From Actinomyces respiraculi (GTDB lineage Bacteria > Actinomycetota > Actinomycetes > Actinomycetales > Actinomycetaceae), in contig NZ_CP063989.1 in assembly GCF_014595995.2 (NCBI RefSeq), positions 124,001-188,000 of the forward strand: a stretch of DNA of 64,000 bases, given 5' to 3'. The notes under the pieces were generated by a model. It was not told the origin of the DNA. It did no database searches and was given only the letters and a program-made list of their open reading frames with translations. The first letter of the stretch is position 1. Every line of letters begins with the position of its first letter. This document shows, in pieces, positions 26,506 through 35,320 of this stretch. The position numbers and the translations under genes are program-made.

Positions 26506-28344
26506 AGGACCGCGGGGCGAAATAGATCACCGGCACGGCGGCCCGGGACGACGGCGGGTGAGCGCGCGGGCTGGGCGCTCGCCGTCGGCCTGCCGGTCGT
26601 CTTCCTCGGCATCTTCTTCGCCTGGCCCGTCGCCACCCTCGTTGCCCGGGGCCTGGCCCCCGACGGCGTGATCGACCTCAGCGGCTTCGGGGAGGTCCTG
26701 GCCCGCGAGCGCACATGGCGGATCATCCGCCAGACCCTCCTGCAGGCCATCGCCGCCACCGTCCTGTGCGTCGTGCTGGGCGTGCCCGGCGCGCTCGTGC
26801 TCTACCGGCGCCACTTCCCCGGACGCGACCTGCTACGGGCCCTGGTCACCGTGCCCTTCGTGCTGCCCAGCGTCGTCGTCGGCGTCGCCTTCCACGCGCT
26901 GGTCACCACCGGCGGCCCACTGGGCGGCTGGTTCGACGGCGCGCTCGCCGGGTCCACGGTCACCGTCGTCGCCGCCCTGACCTTCTTCAACTACGGGCTC
27001 GTGGTGCGCACCGTCGGCACCATGTGGTCGCGCCTCGACCCGCGCGCCGTCGAGGCCGCCCGCACCCTCGGCGCCTGCCCCTGGCGGGCCTTCCTCACGG
27101 TGACCCTGCCGAGCCTGGCCCCCTCCATCGCCTCCGCCGCCTCGCTCGCCTTCCTGTTCTGCGCCACCGCCTACGGCGTCGTCCTCGTCCTCGGCGGTCC
27201 CGGCATCGGCACCATCGAGACCGAGATCTACGTGCTCACCGCCCAGTACCTCGATCTGCGTGCCGCCGCCGTCCTCAGCGTGCTCCAGCTGGCCGTCATC
27301 GCCGTCAGCCTGTGGGTGAGCGAGCGGGCCCGCGCCGCCCACGAGGCCGCCCTGCGCCTGCACCTGGACGTGCCCACCACCCCCCTGCGGCGCAGCGACG
27401 CCCCGGCCATGCTGCTGACCCTGACCGTCGTCGCCGGGCTGCTCATCGGCCCCATGGCGGTGCTGCTCGGCCGCTCCCTCAGGCGCGCCGGGCGGTGGAC
27501 GTTCGCGAACTACACGGACCTGGGCGCCACCGGCGGGCGCAACGCCCTGACCGTCACCGTGTGGGAGGCGGGCGCCAACTCCTTAAGGATTGCCGTCACC
27601 GCCGCCGCGATCTCCCTGACCATCGGGGTGGCGGTGGCCCTGGTCGTCTCGCGCCGCCCCCGCTCGCCCTGGCTGCGGCGCGGCGTCCGCGCCCTCGACT
27701 CGGCCTTCATGCTGCCGCTGGGGGTCAGCGCCGTGACCGTGGGCTTCGGTTTCCTCATCACCCTCACGCGCCCGCCCCTGGCGCTGACCCGCTCCTGGTG
27801 GATCCTGCCGCTCGCCCAGGCCGTCGTCGCCGTGCCCCTCGTGGTGCGCACCCTCCTGCCCGCGCTGCGGGCCATCGACCCGCGCCAGCGGGAGGCGGCC
27901 GCCACGCTCGGCGCCGGACCCGGGCGAGTGCTCGCCAGCGTGGACGGCCCGCACCTGCTGCGCGCCGGAGGGCTCGCAGCCGGTTTCGCCCTGGCCACGA
28001 GCCTGGGGGAGTTCGGGGCCACGTCCTTCCTCGCGCGGCCCGCCACCCAGACGCTGCCGGTGGTCCTCTACCGGCTCATCGGCTCGCCCGGGGCCCAGAA
28101 CCAGGGGATGGGGCTGGCCGCCGGCGTCATCCTGGCGGCCGGGACGGCGGCGCTCATGCTGGGCTGCGAGTGGGCCCAGACCGCGCACCTGCGGAGCCAG
28201 CGCCGCCAACCTCGCCGCCAACCCGACCCTCGCCGTCGGCCTCATCTTCGCTCTCGCCGAGTTCGAGGGGTACGGGCCGAGGTCGATACGTCAGCTATCG
28301 ACGTCGGGACACAACCCTCGAACTCGCGTGAGGAGACCGCATGA
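26455..28344 (+). CDS. thiP: Thiamine ABC transporter permease
   Basis: A 629-residue permease with two fused six-helix halves, each with the EAA-type loop (EAARTLGACPWRAFLTVTLP near residue 205 and EAAATLGAGPGRVLASVDGP near 480), as in ThiP. The start is uncertain. The only in-frame candidates before the first helix are GTG 26443 and ATG 26455, both inside the dispersed repeat and without a good ribosome site, so the N-terminal 20-30 residues are encoded by repeat DNA. The C-terminal 50 residues are an arginine-rich tail. The stop overlaps thiQ by four bases (ATGA). Confidence 0.88.
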   Translation: MRTGVIPPREPVRRLSWRTAGRNRSPARRPGTTAGERAGWALAVGLPVVFLGIFFAWPVATLVARGLAPDGVIDLSGFGEVLARERTWRIIRQTLLQAIAATVLCVVLGVPGALVLYRRHFPGRDLLRALVTVPFVLPSVVVGVAFHALVTTGGPLGGWFDGALAGSTVTVVAALTFFNYGLVVRTVGTMWSRLDPRAVEAARTLGACPWRAFLTVTLPSLAPSIASAASLAFLFCATAYGVVLVLGGPGIGTIETEIYVLTAQYLDLRAAAVLSVLQLAVIAVSLWVSERARAAHEAALRLHLDVPTTPLRRSDAPAMLLTLTVVAGLLIGPMAVLLGRSLRRAGRWTFANYTDLGATGGRNALTVTVWEAGANSLRIAVTAAAISLTIGVAVALVVSRRPRSPWLRRGVRALDSAFMLPLGVSAVTVGFGFLITLTRPPLALTRSWWILPLAQAVVAVPLVVRTLLPALRAIDPRQREAAATLGAGPGRVLASVDGPHLLRAGGLAAGFALATSLGEFGATSFLARPATQTLPVVLYRLIGSPGAQNQGMGLAAGVILAAGTAALMLGCEWAQTAHLRSQRRQPRRQPDPRRRPHLRSRRVRGVRAEVDTSAIDVGTQPSNSREETA

Positions 28345-29075
28345 GCACCGCCCTTGAGGTCACGGACCTCAGCGTCGTCTACCCCGCCACGGGTCGCGGC
28401 GCGAGCCGCAGCGCCCCCGTCACCGCCGTCGACGCCGTCAGCCTGACCGTGGCCGACGGCGAGGTCCTGGCCCTCCTCGGCCCCTCCGGCTGCGGCAAGT
28501 CCTCCCTCCTGCGCGCCGTCGCCGGGCTCGAGCCCGTGGCCGGCGGCACGATCCGCTGGGCGGGGTGCGACGTCGTCGCCGTCCCCGTCCACAGGCGCGG
28601 CTTCGGCATGGTCTTCCAGGACGGCCAGCTCTTCCCCTTCCGGGACGTGGCCGGCAACATCGCCTACGGACTGGCCGACCTGCCGCGCGCCGAGCGTGAG
28701 GCCCGTGTGGCCGAGGTGCTGACGCTCGTCGGCCTGCCCGGCTACGGGCGCCGGGCGGTGGCCACCTTGTCCGGCGGGCAGGCGCAACGCGTGGCCCTGG
28801 CCCGGTCCCTGGCCCCGCGCCCCCGACTTCTCCTGCTCGACGAGCCCCTGTCCGCCCTGGACCGGGCGCTTCGCGAGTCCCTGTCCCTGGACCTGGCGAG
28901 GATCCTGCGGGATGAGGGCATGACCGCCCTGTACGTCACGCACGACCACGCCGAGGCCGAGACCGTCGCGGACCGGGTGGGTGTCATGGTTGCCGGCCGG
29001 CTGCTAGCCGTCGGCACGATGGCCGGGCTGCGCGAGGACGTGGACGACGACGTCGCCCGGGTCCTGGGCCGGTGA
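28341..29075 (+). CDS. thiQ: Thiamine ABC transporter ATPase
   Basis: A 244-residue ABC ATPase: Walker A GPSGCGKSS, Q-loop VFQDGQLFPF, signature LSGGQAQRVALAR, Walker B LLLLDEPLSALD, H-loop THDHAEA. The MVFQDGQLFPFRDVAGNIAYGL stretch is typical of ThiQ/PotA-like importers. It is coupled to thiP by a 4-base overlap and completes the riboswitch-controlled thiBPQ operon. A nested inverted repeat follows and can act as its terminator. Confidence 0.92.
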   Translation: MSTALEVTDLSVVYPATGRGASRSAPVTAVDAVSLTVADGEVLALLGPSGCGKSSLLRAVAGLEPVAGGTIRWAGCDVVAVPVHRRGFGMVFQDGQLFPFRDVAGNIAYGLADLPRAEREARVAEVLTLVGLPGYGRRAVATLSGGQAQRVALARSLAPRPRLLLLDEPLSALDRALRESLSLDLARILRDEGMTALYVTHDHAEAETVADRVGVMVAGRLLAVGTMAGLREDVDDDVARVLGR

Positions 29076-29098
29076 TCCTTCGCGCCCACCTCCCTTCT

Positions 29099-29190
29099 CA
29101 CGAGAACTGGTGTTATTCGGCACGAGAACTGCTCGCCCAGTTCTCGTGGGGGCTAACCCCAGTTTTGGTGGGGGATAACACCAGTTCTCG
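29099..29190. terminator. Dispersed repeat cluster 2 folded as a nested hairpin
   Basis: CACGAGAACTG (29121-29131) pairs with CAGTTCTCGTG (29138-29148) around six bases. An outer pair, CGAGAACTGGTGTTAT (29101-29116) with ATAACACCAGTTCTCG (29175-29190), encloses it. Here the same GAGAACTGG unit found at 26.4 and 35.1 kb is arranged head to head, and it stands where the thiBPQ transcript should end. Confidence 0.75.
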
Positions 29191-29337
29191 CGGGGAGGGG
29201 GGAGGGGTGAGAGGCGCGTCTCAGATTGCGCGAGGGTATCGACCTGTTGGTCAGAACCTTGCTAGCGTCCGGGACCAGCCGCCGGGCACCCGCCCGAGCA
29301 CGGCCACCCATCACCCACGTTGAGAGGTCCCGGTCGC

Positions 29338-29373
29338 ATGACCAAGCGAATGTGTTGCTGCTGCTGTCGTTGA
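29338..29373 (+). CDS. Poly-cysteine leader peptide
   Basis: An 11-codon frame, MTKRMCCCCCR, with five consecutive cysteine codons, 66 bases before the first gene of a peptide-type ABC operon. GAGAGG stands upstream of the ATG. Poly-cysteine leader ORFs are known in mycobacteria as cysteine-responsive attenuators of sulfur operons, where scarce Cys-tRNA stalls the ribosome. The codons lie inside nested stems (next entry). A possible promoter is the -10-like TAGCGT near 29270. Confidence 0.65.
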   Translation: MTKRMCCCCCR

Positions 29374-29418
29374 CGACAGCTTCACACCCATTCGCTCTCG
29401 AGCGCGCTCACGCGCTCA
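29345..29418 (+). promoter_or_regulatory. Attenuator hairpins around the poly-cysteine leader
   Basis: AGCGAATG before the cysteine codons pairs with CATTCGCT after the stop. Inside it GCTGTCGT and ACGACAGC form a perfect 8-bp stem over the leader stop codon. Downstream, GAGCGCG and CGCGCTC form a 7-bp stem just before the ribosome site of the first structural gene. A ribosome stalled on the cysteine codons would open the first two stems. 29191-29337 shows no gene. Confidence 0.55.
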
Positions 29419-29439
29419 CCGACCCCGTGAGGTGCCATT

Positions 29440-30501
29440 GTGGCCTCGTCCGTACAGGACTCCCGTATCCCTCGTGTCTCTGTGACCGCTGAGCCGGCCG
29501 CCGTCTCCCCTCTGGTCGCCGACGACGCCGCCACCTCCCAGCCGACCACCGGCGGCGCTGCTGCCTCCCGTCCGAGAGCCGACGACGCCGACCGCGCCGC
29601 GGGCCGCCCCAGTGGCCCACGCGCCGTTGCCCGCCGACTCGGACGCGACCGGGGCGCCGTCGTCGGAGCCGTCATCGTGGTGCTCACGACGCTTGTTGCG
29701 ATCCTCGCCCCGGTCATCACCCGGGCGGTCGGCGTGGACGCCTACAGCTACAACCTCGACCTGCTCGACGACCTCGGGCTGCCGGTGGGCCCCTTCGGGG
29801 GCGTGAGCGCCGCCCACCCCTTCGGCATCGAGCCGCAGACCGGCCGCGACCTGTTCGCCATCGTCGTCGAGGGCACGCGCACCTCCCTGTCCATCGGCCT
29901 GGGCGCGACCCTGCTGTCGATGCTCATCGCCATCGGCCTGGGCGTGAGCGCCGGATACGTCGGCGGCTGGTGGGACGCCCTCATCTCGCGCATCACCGAC
30001 GTCACCCTGGGCTTCCCCCACCTCATCTTCATGATCGCCATCTCCGCGCTCATCCCCGCCACCGCCCCCCGGGTCCTGGTCATGATCGTCATCATCGGCG
30101 TCCTGGGCTGGCCGTCGACGGCGCGCGTCCTGCGCAGCCGCACCCTGGCGGTGCGCGTGCGCGCCTTCGTCGGCGCCTCGCGGGCCATGGGCGCCAGTGA
30201 GCTGCACGTGCTGCTCACGCAGGTCCTGCCCAACCTTGTCGCCACGATCATCGTCTTCACCACGATCTCCATCCCCGGCAAGATCACCGCCGAGGCCGCA
30301 CTGTCCTTCCTCGGCGTCGGCGTCGCCCCACCGACACCCTCCTGGGGCCGCTCCATCGGCAACGCCGTCACCTGGGTGAGCACCGACCCCTGGTACCTGC
30401 TCTTCCCCGGCGCCGCCCTGTTCCTCGTCAGCCTCGCCTTCAACATCTTCGGCGACGGGCTGCGTGACGCCCTCGACCCCAGGACCGGTGAGCACCGATG
30501 A
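29440..30501 (+). CDS. Peptide-type ABC transporter permease (DppC-like)
   Basis: A 353-residue permease of the DppC/OppC family. A 60-residue disordered N-terminus precedes the first helix (GAVVGAVIVVLTTLVAILAPVI), then a large loop with HPFGIEPQTGRDLFAIVV, typical of the family (HPLGTDxxGRD), and four to five further helices with the EAA loop GASRAMGASELHVLLTQVLP. GTG start after GTGAGGTG. The first structural gene after the poly-cysteine leader, overlapping the next permease by four bases. A substrate rich in cysteine (cystine peptides, glutathione-like thiols) is inferred from the regulation only. Confidence 0.87.
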   Translation: MASSVQDSRIPRVSVTAEPAAVSPLVADDAATSQPTTGGAAASRPRADDADRAAGRPSGPRAVARRLGRDRGAVVGAVIVVLTTLVAILAPVITRAVGVDAYSYNLDLLDDLGLPVGPFGGVSAAHPFGIEPQTGRDLFAIVVEGTRTSLSIGLGATLLSMLIAIGLGVSAGYVGGWWDALISRITDVTLGFPHLIFMIAISALIPATAPRVLVMIVIIGVLGWPSTARVLRSRTLAVRVRAFVGASRAMGASELHVLLTQVLPNLVATIIVFTTISIPGKITAEAALSFLGVGVAPPTPSWGRSIGNAVTWVSTDPWYLLFPGAALFLVSLAFNIFGDGLRDALDPRTGEHR

Positions 30502-31484
30502 ACCGCCTGCGCTTCCTGGGCTCCCGGCTCGTCCAGACTCTTCTCGTGCTGCTCGTGGTCACCTTCGTGACCTTCGCGATCTTCTCCCTGTGGCCCTCGG
30601 ACCCGGCCGGCCTGGCCTGCGGCAAGCCCTGCACGCCGGCGAACCTCGAGCGGGCGCGCGAGTTCATGGGCTACGGAGACCCCTGGTACACGCAGTTCTG
30701 GCACTACGTCGTCGGCATCATCAAGGGCCGGACTTTCGGCTCCGGGACGGGGGCGATCGCCTGCTCGGCCCCCTGCCTGGGCTACTCCTTCCGCCTGTCG
30801 ACGCCGGTGACCGAGCTCATCCTCACCCGCCTGCCCGTCACCGCCTCCATCGCGGTGGGTGCGGCCGTGCTGTGGCTCGTCATCGGGGTGGTCGCGGGAG
30901 TCGTCTCCGCCCTGCGCCGGGGCACGAGGCTCGACCGCGTCATCATGACCGGCACGGTCCTGGGGGTCTCCGCCCCCTCCTACCTGCTGGGTCTGCTGGG
31001 CATCCTCCTGCTCGGCTTCACCCTCGGCCTGGTGCCGACCGCCGGCTACGTCCCGCTCACCCGGGACCCGGTGGGCTGGCTGTGGCACCTCGTTCTGCCG
31101 TGGACCGTCCTCGCCCTCATCTCCGCAGCCGTCTACGCCCGGATGGTGCGCGGCGAGGTGCTCGAGAACCTCGGTGAGGACTACGTGCGCACCGGCCGGG
31201 CCGTGGGTCTGAGCGAGCGGCGCGTCATCGGACGCCACGTCATGCGCAACGTCTCGCTGCCGGTGGTCACCTACTTCGCCCTCGACCTGGGCGGGATGCT
31301 CGGCGGCGCGGTCATCACCGAGCGCGTCTTCTCCATGCAGGGCCTGGGCTCCCTGCTCATGGACGCCGTCGGCACCGTGGACGTGCCCGTCGTCATGGGC
31401 GTGACGATCGTGTCAGCGGCCTTCGTCGTCGTCGCCAATCTCCTCGTGGACGCCTTCGCGGCCGTCATCGACCCGCGGGTCTAG
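30498..31484 (+). CDS. Peptide-type ABC transporter permease (DppB-like)
   Basis: A 328-residue permease of the DppB/OppB family with six helices. It has the usual N-terminal RLVQTLLVLLVVTFVTFAIF, the loop with LTRLPVTASIAVGAAVLW, the EAA motif GRAVGLSERRVIGRHVMRN and the C-terminal GLGSLLMDAV. The first periplasmic loop carries two CGKPC/CSAPC-like cysteine pairs, unusual for the family, which could form disulfides. ATG overlaps the DppC-like stop. The gene order (C before B, binding protein third) is reversed from the usual dpp operons. Confidence 0.87.
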   Translation: MNRLRFLGSRLVQTLLVLLVVTFVTFAIFSLWPSDPAGLACGKPCTPANLERAREFMGYGDPWYTQFWHYVVGIIKGRTFGSGTGAIACSAPCLGYSFRLSTPVTELILTRLPVTASIAVGAAVLWLVIGVVAGVVSALRRGTRLDRVIMTGTVLGVSAPSYLLGLLGILLLGFTLGLVPTAGYVPLTRDPVGWLWHLVLPWTVLALISAAVYARMVRGEVLENLGEDYVRTGRAVGLSERRVIGRHVMRNVSLPVVTYFALDLGGMLGGAVITERVFSMQGLGSLLMDAVGTVDVPVVMGVTIVSAAFVVVANLLVDAFAAVIDPRV

Positions 31485-31588
31485 CCCGCCTCCTGCCGCA
31501 GCGTGCGGCCCCCAGACCCCGGCCCCTGGCCGGTCCATCCGCAACCCCATACCCGTCACGGGTATCACCAACAGGAATGAGCACCACC

Positions 31589-33253
31589 ATGGCACGCACC
31601 CTGAACCCCAGCCGCCGCAGCCTCCTCGCCGGCGCAGGGCTGTCCGCCCTCGCCCTCACGCTCGCCGCTTGCGGGGCCGACCGGCCCTCCTCCGCCGTCG
31701 GCAACGCCGAGGTCGCCCCCGGCGGACGCCTCGGCATCCTCACCTCCTCCACCGACATCAACTGGGACCCCGCCAAGAGCCAGTCGATGCCCATGACCTC
31801 ACTCGCCTTCGTCCACCGACGCCTGACCACCTGGTCCCTGAGCAAGGGCAACGAGGTCAAGGTCGTCGCGGACCTCGCCACCGACACCGGCACCGCCTCC
31901 GAGGACGGCCTGACCTGGACCTACACCCTCAAGGACGGGATCTTCTTCGAGGACGGCACGGCCATTACCTCCGCGCACATCAAGTACGGCGTTGAGCGCT
32001 CCTTCGCCCCCGCCCTCGCCGGGGGCCTGAGCTACCACAAGACCCTCCTGGCCGGTGCCGAGGGCTACACGGGTCCCTTCGACGGCGCCCACCTCGACTC
32101 CATCGAGACCCCCGACGACAAGACAATCGTCTTCCACCTCAGGCAGACCTACGGCGACTGGCCGTGGATCGTCGCCCAGCCGGCCTTCTCCCCGGTCCCC
32201 GAGGACAAGGACGACGTCGCCACCTACGCGCGCAAGCCCGTCGCCTCCGGCCCCTACCGGGTCGAGGAGTACGCCACCGGCGTCTCGGCCACCCTCGTGC
32301 GCAACGAGCATTGGTCCGCCGACACCGACGACGTGCGCCTCGCCCTGCCCGACACCATCGTCTTCGAGCTCGGGCAGGATGAGTCGACCTCCGTCCAGCG
32401 CATCATCGCGTCCGCCGGCGACGACGCCCACGCCTTCAGCGCCGACCGCGTCGCCGCCGCCCAGCTCGCCCAGATCTCCGGCAACGCCGAGGCCGCCGCA
32501 CGCCTGGCGACCCCCGCCGAGGGCGGCCCGCTGCAGTACCTGGCCATCAACACCGAGCGCGTGACCGACGTCGAGGTCCGCCGGGCGATCTCCCAGGCCG
32601 TGGACAAGACCGCCGTCGTCTCCGCCCTGGGCGGTCCGCTCGGGGCGGCCGTGGCCACCACCTACATCGCCCCCGGCATCCCCGGCCGCGTCGAGTACGA
32701 CCTGTACCCGACCGACGTTGAGGCCGCCACCGCCACCCTGGCGGGCAAGGAGGTCGGCGAGCTCATCCTCCTGGCCGCCAACGACACCGCCACCCAGGCG
32801 GTCGCCCAGGCGGTCCAGCAGTCCCTGACCGAGGCGGGCCTGACGGTGACCATCGACCCGCAGGAGTCCGAGGTGGTCACCGAGCGCACCACCCAGGGTG
32901 ACGGCTCCACCTACGACCTGGTCATCGCCTCGTGGAACGCGGACTTCCCCTCCGCCAACGCCAACATCCAGCCGCTGTTCGCCTCCTCGGAGATCGGGGC
33001 TGGCGGCTACAACATCTCTCGCTACTCCGACCCCGAGGTCGACGCCGCCATCGACGAGGCCATCGCGACCCTCGACGCCGATGAGGCCGGAGCGAAGTGG
33101 GCCGCCATCGACCAGCGGATCGCCGCCCAGGCGCCCGTGGTGCCGCTGGCCAACCGCCGCAACAGCTTCCTGGCGGGTTCGGGCGTGACGGACTTCTTCG
33201 TCGAGTCCTACCCGGCGTACCCCAACTACCTCGTCGTCGGGGTGAGCGCCTGA
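31589..33253 (+). CDS. Peptide-type substrate-binding lipoprotein (SBP_bac_5)
   Basis: A 554-residue family 5 binding protein. A twin-arginine-like start (SRRSLLAGAGLSALAL) ends in the lipobox LTLAACGAD with Cys28. The mature part shows LTWTYTLKDGIFFEDGTAITSAHIKYGVERSF, the conserved SBP_bac_5 block, and later ISQAVDKTAVV. ATG 31589 is preferred over ATG 31577 because AGGA lies at a workable distance only for the former. It lies about 100 bases after the permeases and overlaps the ATPase gene by one base (TGATG). Confidence 0.87.
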   Translation: MARTLNPSRRSLLAGAGLSALALTLAACGADRPSSAVGNAEVAPGGRLGILTSSTDINWDPAKSQSMPMTSLAFVHRRLTTWSLSKGNEVKVVADLATDTGTASEDGLTWTYTLKDGIFFEDGTAITSAHIKYGVERSFAPALAGGLSYHKTLLAGAEGYTGPFDGAHLDSIETPDDKTIVFHLRQTYGDWPWIVAQPAFSPVPEDKDDVATYARKPVASGPYRVEEYATGVSATLVRNEHWSADTDDVRLALPDTIVFELGQDESTSVQRIIASAGDDAHAFSADRVAAAQLAQISGNAEAAARLATPAEGGPLQYLAINTERVTDVEVRRAISQAVDKTAVVSALGGPLGAAVATTYIAPGIPGRVEYDLYPTDVEAATATLAGKEVGELILLAANDTATQAVAQAVQQSLTEAGLTVTIDPQESEVVTERTTQGDGSTYDLVIASWNADFPSANANIQPLFASSEIGAGGYNISRYSDPEVDAAIDEAIATLDADEAGAKWAAIDQRIAAQAPVVPLANRRNSFLAGSGVTDFFVESYPAYPNYLVVGVSA

Positions 33254-35103
33254 TGGGTGGGGAGGAGACCCGGTCCCACGGCCCGGCCGGTCTGGACGTC
33301 CCGACGGCGGTGGGCCCGGACGGCCTGGATGACCCGACGGCGGTCGGCCCGGCCGGTCTGGACGTCCCGACGGCGGTGGGCCCGACGTCGGACGTCCCGA
33401 CGGCGGTGGACCCGACGTCGGACGGGCAGACGGGACCCGCACTCAGGCTGCGCGGACTCGGCGTGAGCTTCGCAGGCAGCCCCCGCCCCGCCAGCGCCGA
33501 CGTCGACCTCGACCTGATGCCCGGGCGCGTGCTCGCCCTCGTCGGCGAGTCCGGCTCGGGCAAGTCGGTCACCGCCATGGGTGCGCTGGGTCTCCTCCCC
33601 CCGACCGCCACCGTCTCCGGCTCCGCCCTCCTGGCCCGGGGCGAGGCCGACGCCACCGAGCTTGTGGGCGCCCCGCGGCGCGTGCTCGACGACGTGCGCG
33701 GACGCCTCGTCGGCACCGTCTTCCAGGAGCCGACCACCGCCCTCGACCCGCTCGAGACCATCGCCTCCCAGGTCGGTGAGGCGATCCGCGCCCACGAAGG
33801 CCGCCTGAGGCGCCGGGACCTGGGGCCGCGAGTCCTCGACCTGCTTGCGCGCGTCGGCCTGGGCGAGGGCGAGGACCTGGCCCGCATCGCCCGCTCCTAC
33901 CCCCACCAGCTCTCCGGCGGCCAGCTCCAGCGCGCTTGCATCGCGCTGGCCATGGCCTGCGGGCCGAGGGTCCTCATCGCCGACGAGCCGACCACCGCCC
34001 TCGACGTCACCGTCCAGGCCGGGATCCTCGACCTGCTGCGCGAGCTGACCCTCACCGGCGTCGCCGTCATGCTCATCACCCACGACATGGGCGTGGTCGC
34101 CGACGTGGCCGACGACGTCGCCGTCATGCACGACGGCAGGATCGTTGAGCGTGGCGAGGTCCGCGAGGTCTTCCATCACCCTCGCCACCCCTATACGCGT
34201 CGATTGCTCGTCGCCGTGCCGCGCCTGGACTCCCTGCGCCAGGAGAACCCCTTCGAGGCGGTCGCACGCGAGTCGGCGCCACGCGACGAGGGCGTGGACA
34301 ACGTCGTCGAGGTCACGGGGCTCAACGTCGTCTACCGCAATGGGCGGCGTCGGGTCCACGCCGTGCGCGACGTCAGCCTCACCATCGCGCCCGGGGAGGT
34401 CCTCGGCCTCGTGGGCGAGTCCGGCTCCGGCAAGTCGACCATCGCCGGAACTCTCACGGGCCTTGTGCCGGTGACCTCCGGCTCGGTGCGCGTGGGAGGC
34501 GTCGAGGTCGCGGGGGCCCGGCGCAGAGACCTCCTGCCGGCCCGGCGCTCGACCGGCATCGTCTACCAGAACCCGGCCTCCTCACTGAACCCGCGCCGCA
34601 CGGTCGGCTCCTCGATCGCCGAGCCGCTTGTCGTCCACGGGGGTGTGAGCGCCGCGGTGCGCCGTCAGCGTGTGGCCGAGCTGCTCGACGCCGTGCACCT
34701 GCCGACCACGATGGCCGAGCGCTATCCGCACGAGATGAGCGGCGGGCAGCGCCAGCGCGTGGCCATCGCCCGTGCCCTGGCCCTGGACCCACGCCTGGTC
34801 ATCGCCGACGAGCCGACCAGCGCCCTGGATGTCTCGGTCCAGGCGGTCATCCTCGACCTCCTGCGCGGGCTGCAGCGCGAGCTCGGCTTCGCCTGCCTCT
34901 TCGTCTCCCACGACCTCGCCGTCGTCGACTCCGTGGCCTCGCGCACGCTCGTGTTGTCACAGGGAAGGGTGGTTGAGCAGGGCGTGACCGAACAGGTACT
35001 CGCCCGCCCCCAGGAGGACTACACGCGCCGTCTCGTTGCGGCCGTGCCCGTGCCGGACCCAGACGTCCAGGCCGTGCGCCGCCAGCGCCGCCGGGCGGCC
35101 TGA
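33253..35103 (+). CDS. Fused double ATPase of the peptide-type transporter (DppD-DppF)
   Basis: A 616-residue protein joining the two ATPases that are usually separate. Domain one (about 65-320): [38 protein letters not shown]. Domain two (about 350-605): [40 protein letters not shown]. Each ends with the oligopeptide-type tail ([12 protein letters not shown] and [12 protein letters not shown]). The first 60 residues are a repeat tract, [11 protein letters not shown], encoded by near-identical 33-base units. It is the last gene of the cysteine-leader operon. A dispersed repeat cluster follows. Confidence 0.9.
   Translation: MGGEETRSHGPAGLDVPTAVGPDGLDDPTAVGPAGLDVPTAVGPTSDVPTAVDPTSDGQTGPALRLRGLGVSFAGSPRPASADVDLDLMPGRVLALVGESGSGKSVTAMGALGLLPPTATVSGSALLARGEADATELVGAPRRVLDDVRGRLVGTVFQEPTTALDPLETIASQVGEAIRAHEGRLRRRDLGPRVLDLLARVGLGEGEDLARIARSYPHQLSGGQLQRACIALAMACGPRVLIADEPTTALDVTVQAGILDLLRELTLTGVAVMLITHDMGVVADVADDVAVMHDGRIVERGEVREVFHHPRHPYTRRLLVAVPRLDSLRQENPFEAVARESAPRDEGVDNVVEVTGLNVVYRNGRRRVHAVRDVSLTIAPGEVLGLVGESGSGKSTIAGTLTGLVPVTSGSVRVGGVEVAGARRRDLLPARRSTGIVYQNPASSLNPRRTVGSSIAEPLVVHGGVSAAVRRQRVAELLDAVHLPTTMAERYPHEMSGGQRQRVAIARALALDPRLVIADEPTSALDVSVQAVILDLLRGLQRELGFACLFVSHDLAVVDSVASRTLVLSQGRVVEQGVTEQVLARPQEDYTRRLVAAVPVPDPDVQAVRRQRRRAA
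33280..33423. repeat. In-frame tandem repeat at the 5' end of the double ATPase gene
   Basis: Three near-identical 33-base units encode [15 protein letters not shown] peptides, followed by two 30-base-type units ([15 protein letters not shown]). Unit lengths are multiples of three, so copy-number change would alter only the length of the disordered N-terminus. Confidence 0.85.
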
Positions 35104-35128
35104 GGCCCCCTCACCCCCCGCCCCTCCT

Positions 35129-35188
35129 CCGCGAGAACTGGTGTTATCCCCCGCGAGAACTGGTGTTGTTCCCCACGAGAACTGGTGC
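35129..35188. repeat. Dispersed GAGAACTGG repeat, cluster 3
   Basis: Three head-to-tail units with core GAGAACTGGTGTT and a 22-23 base period lie just after the double ATPase stop. The same unit occurs at 26.4 and 29.1 kb. The remaining 130 bases to the next gene hold no recognisable feature. Confidence 0.9.
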
Positions 35189-35320
35189 TTCCGACGTCGG
35201 GACCGCAGTGGCGACGGCGTTCAGCCGGGCGGGAAACACGTGACGGACTGGCCCCGATGGTCGCACCATGGAGACGCGCCCGCCCAGCGCCCCGCGACAC
35301 CGCCGAGTCCTGGAGGAATC

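Noticed and set aside
31799..33442. 547-codon minus-strand frame
   Set aside because: Shadow of the substrate-binding protein and ATPase genes. Its N-terminus is an artefact of the 33-base repeats.
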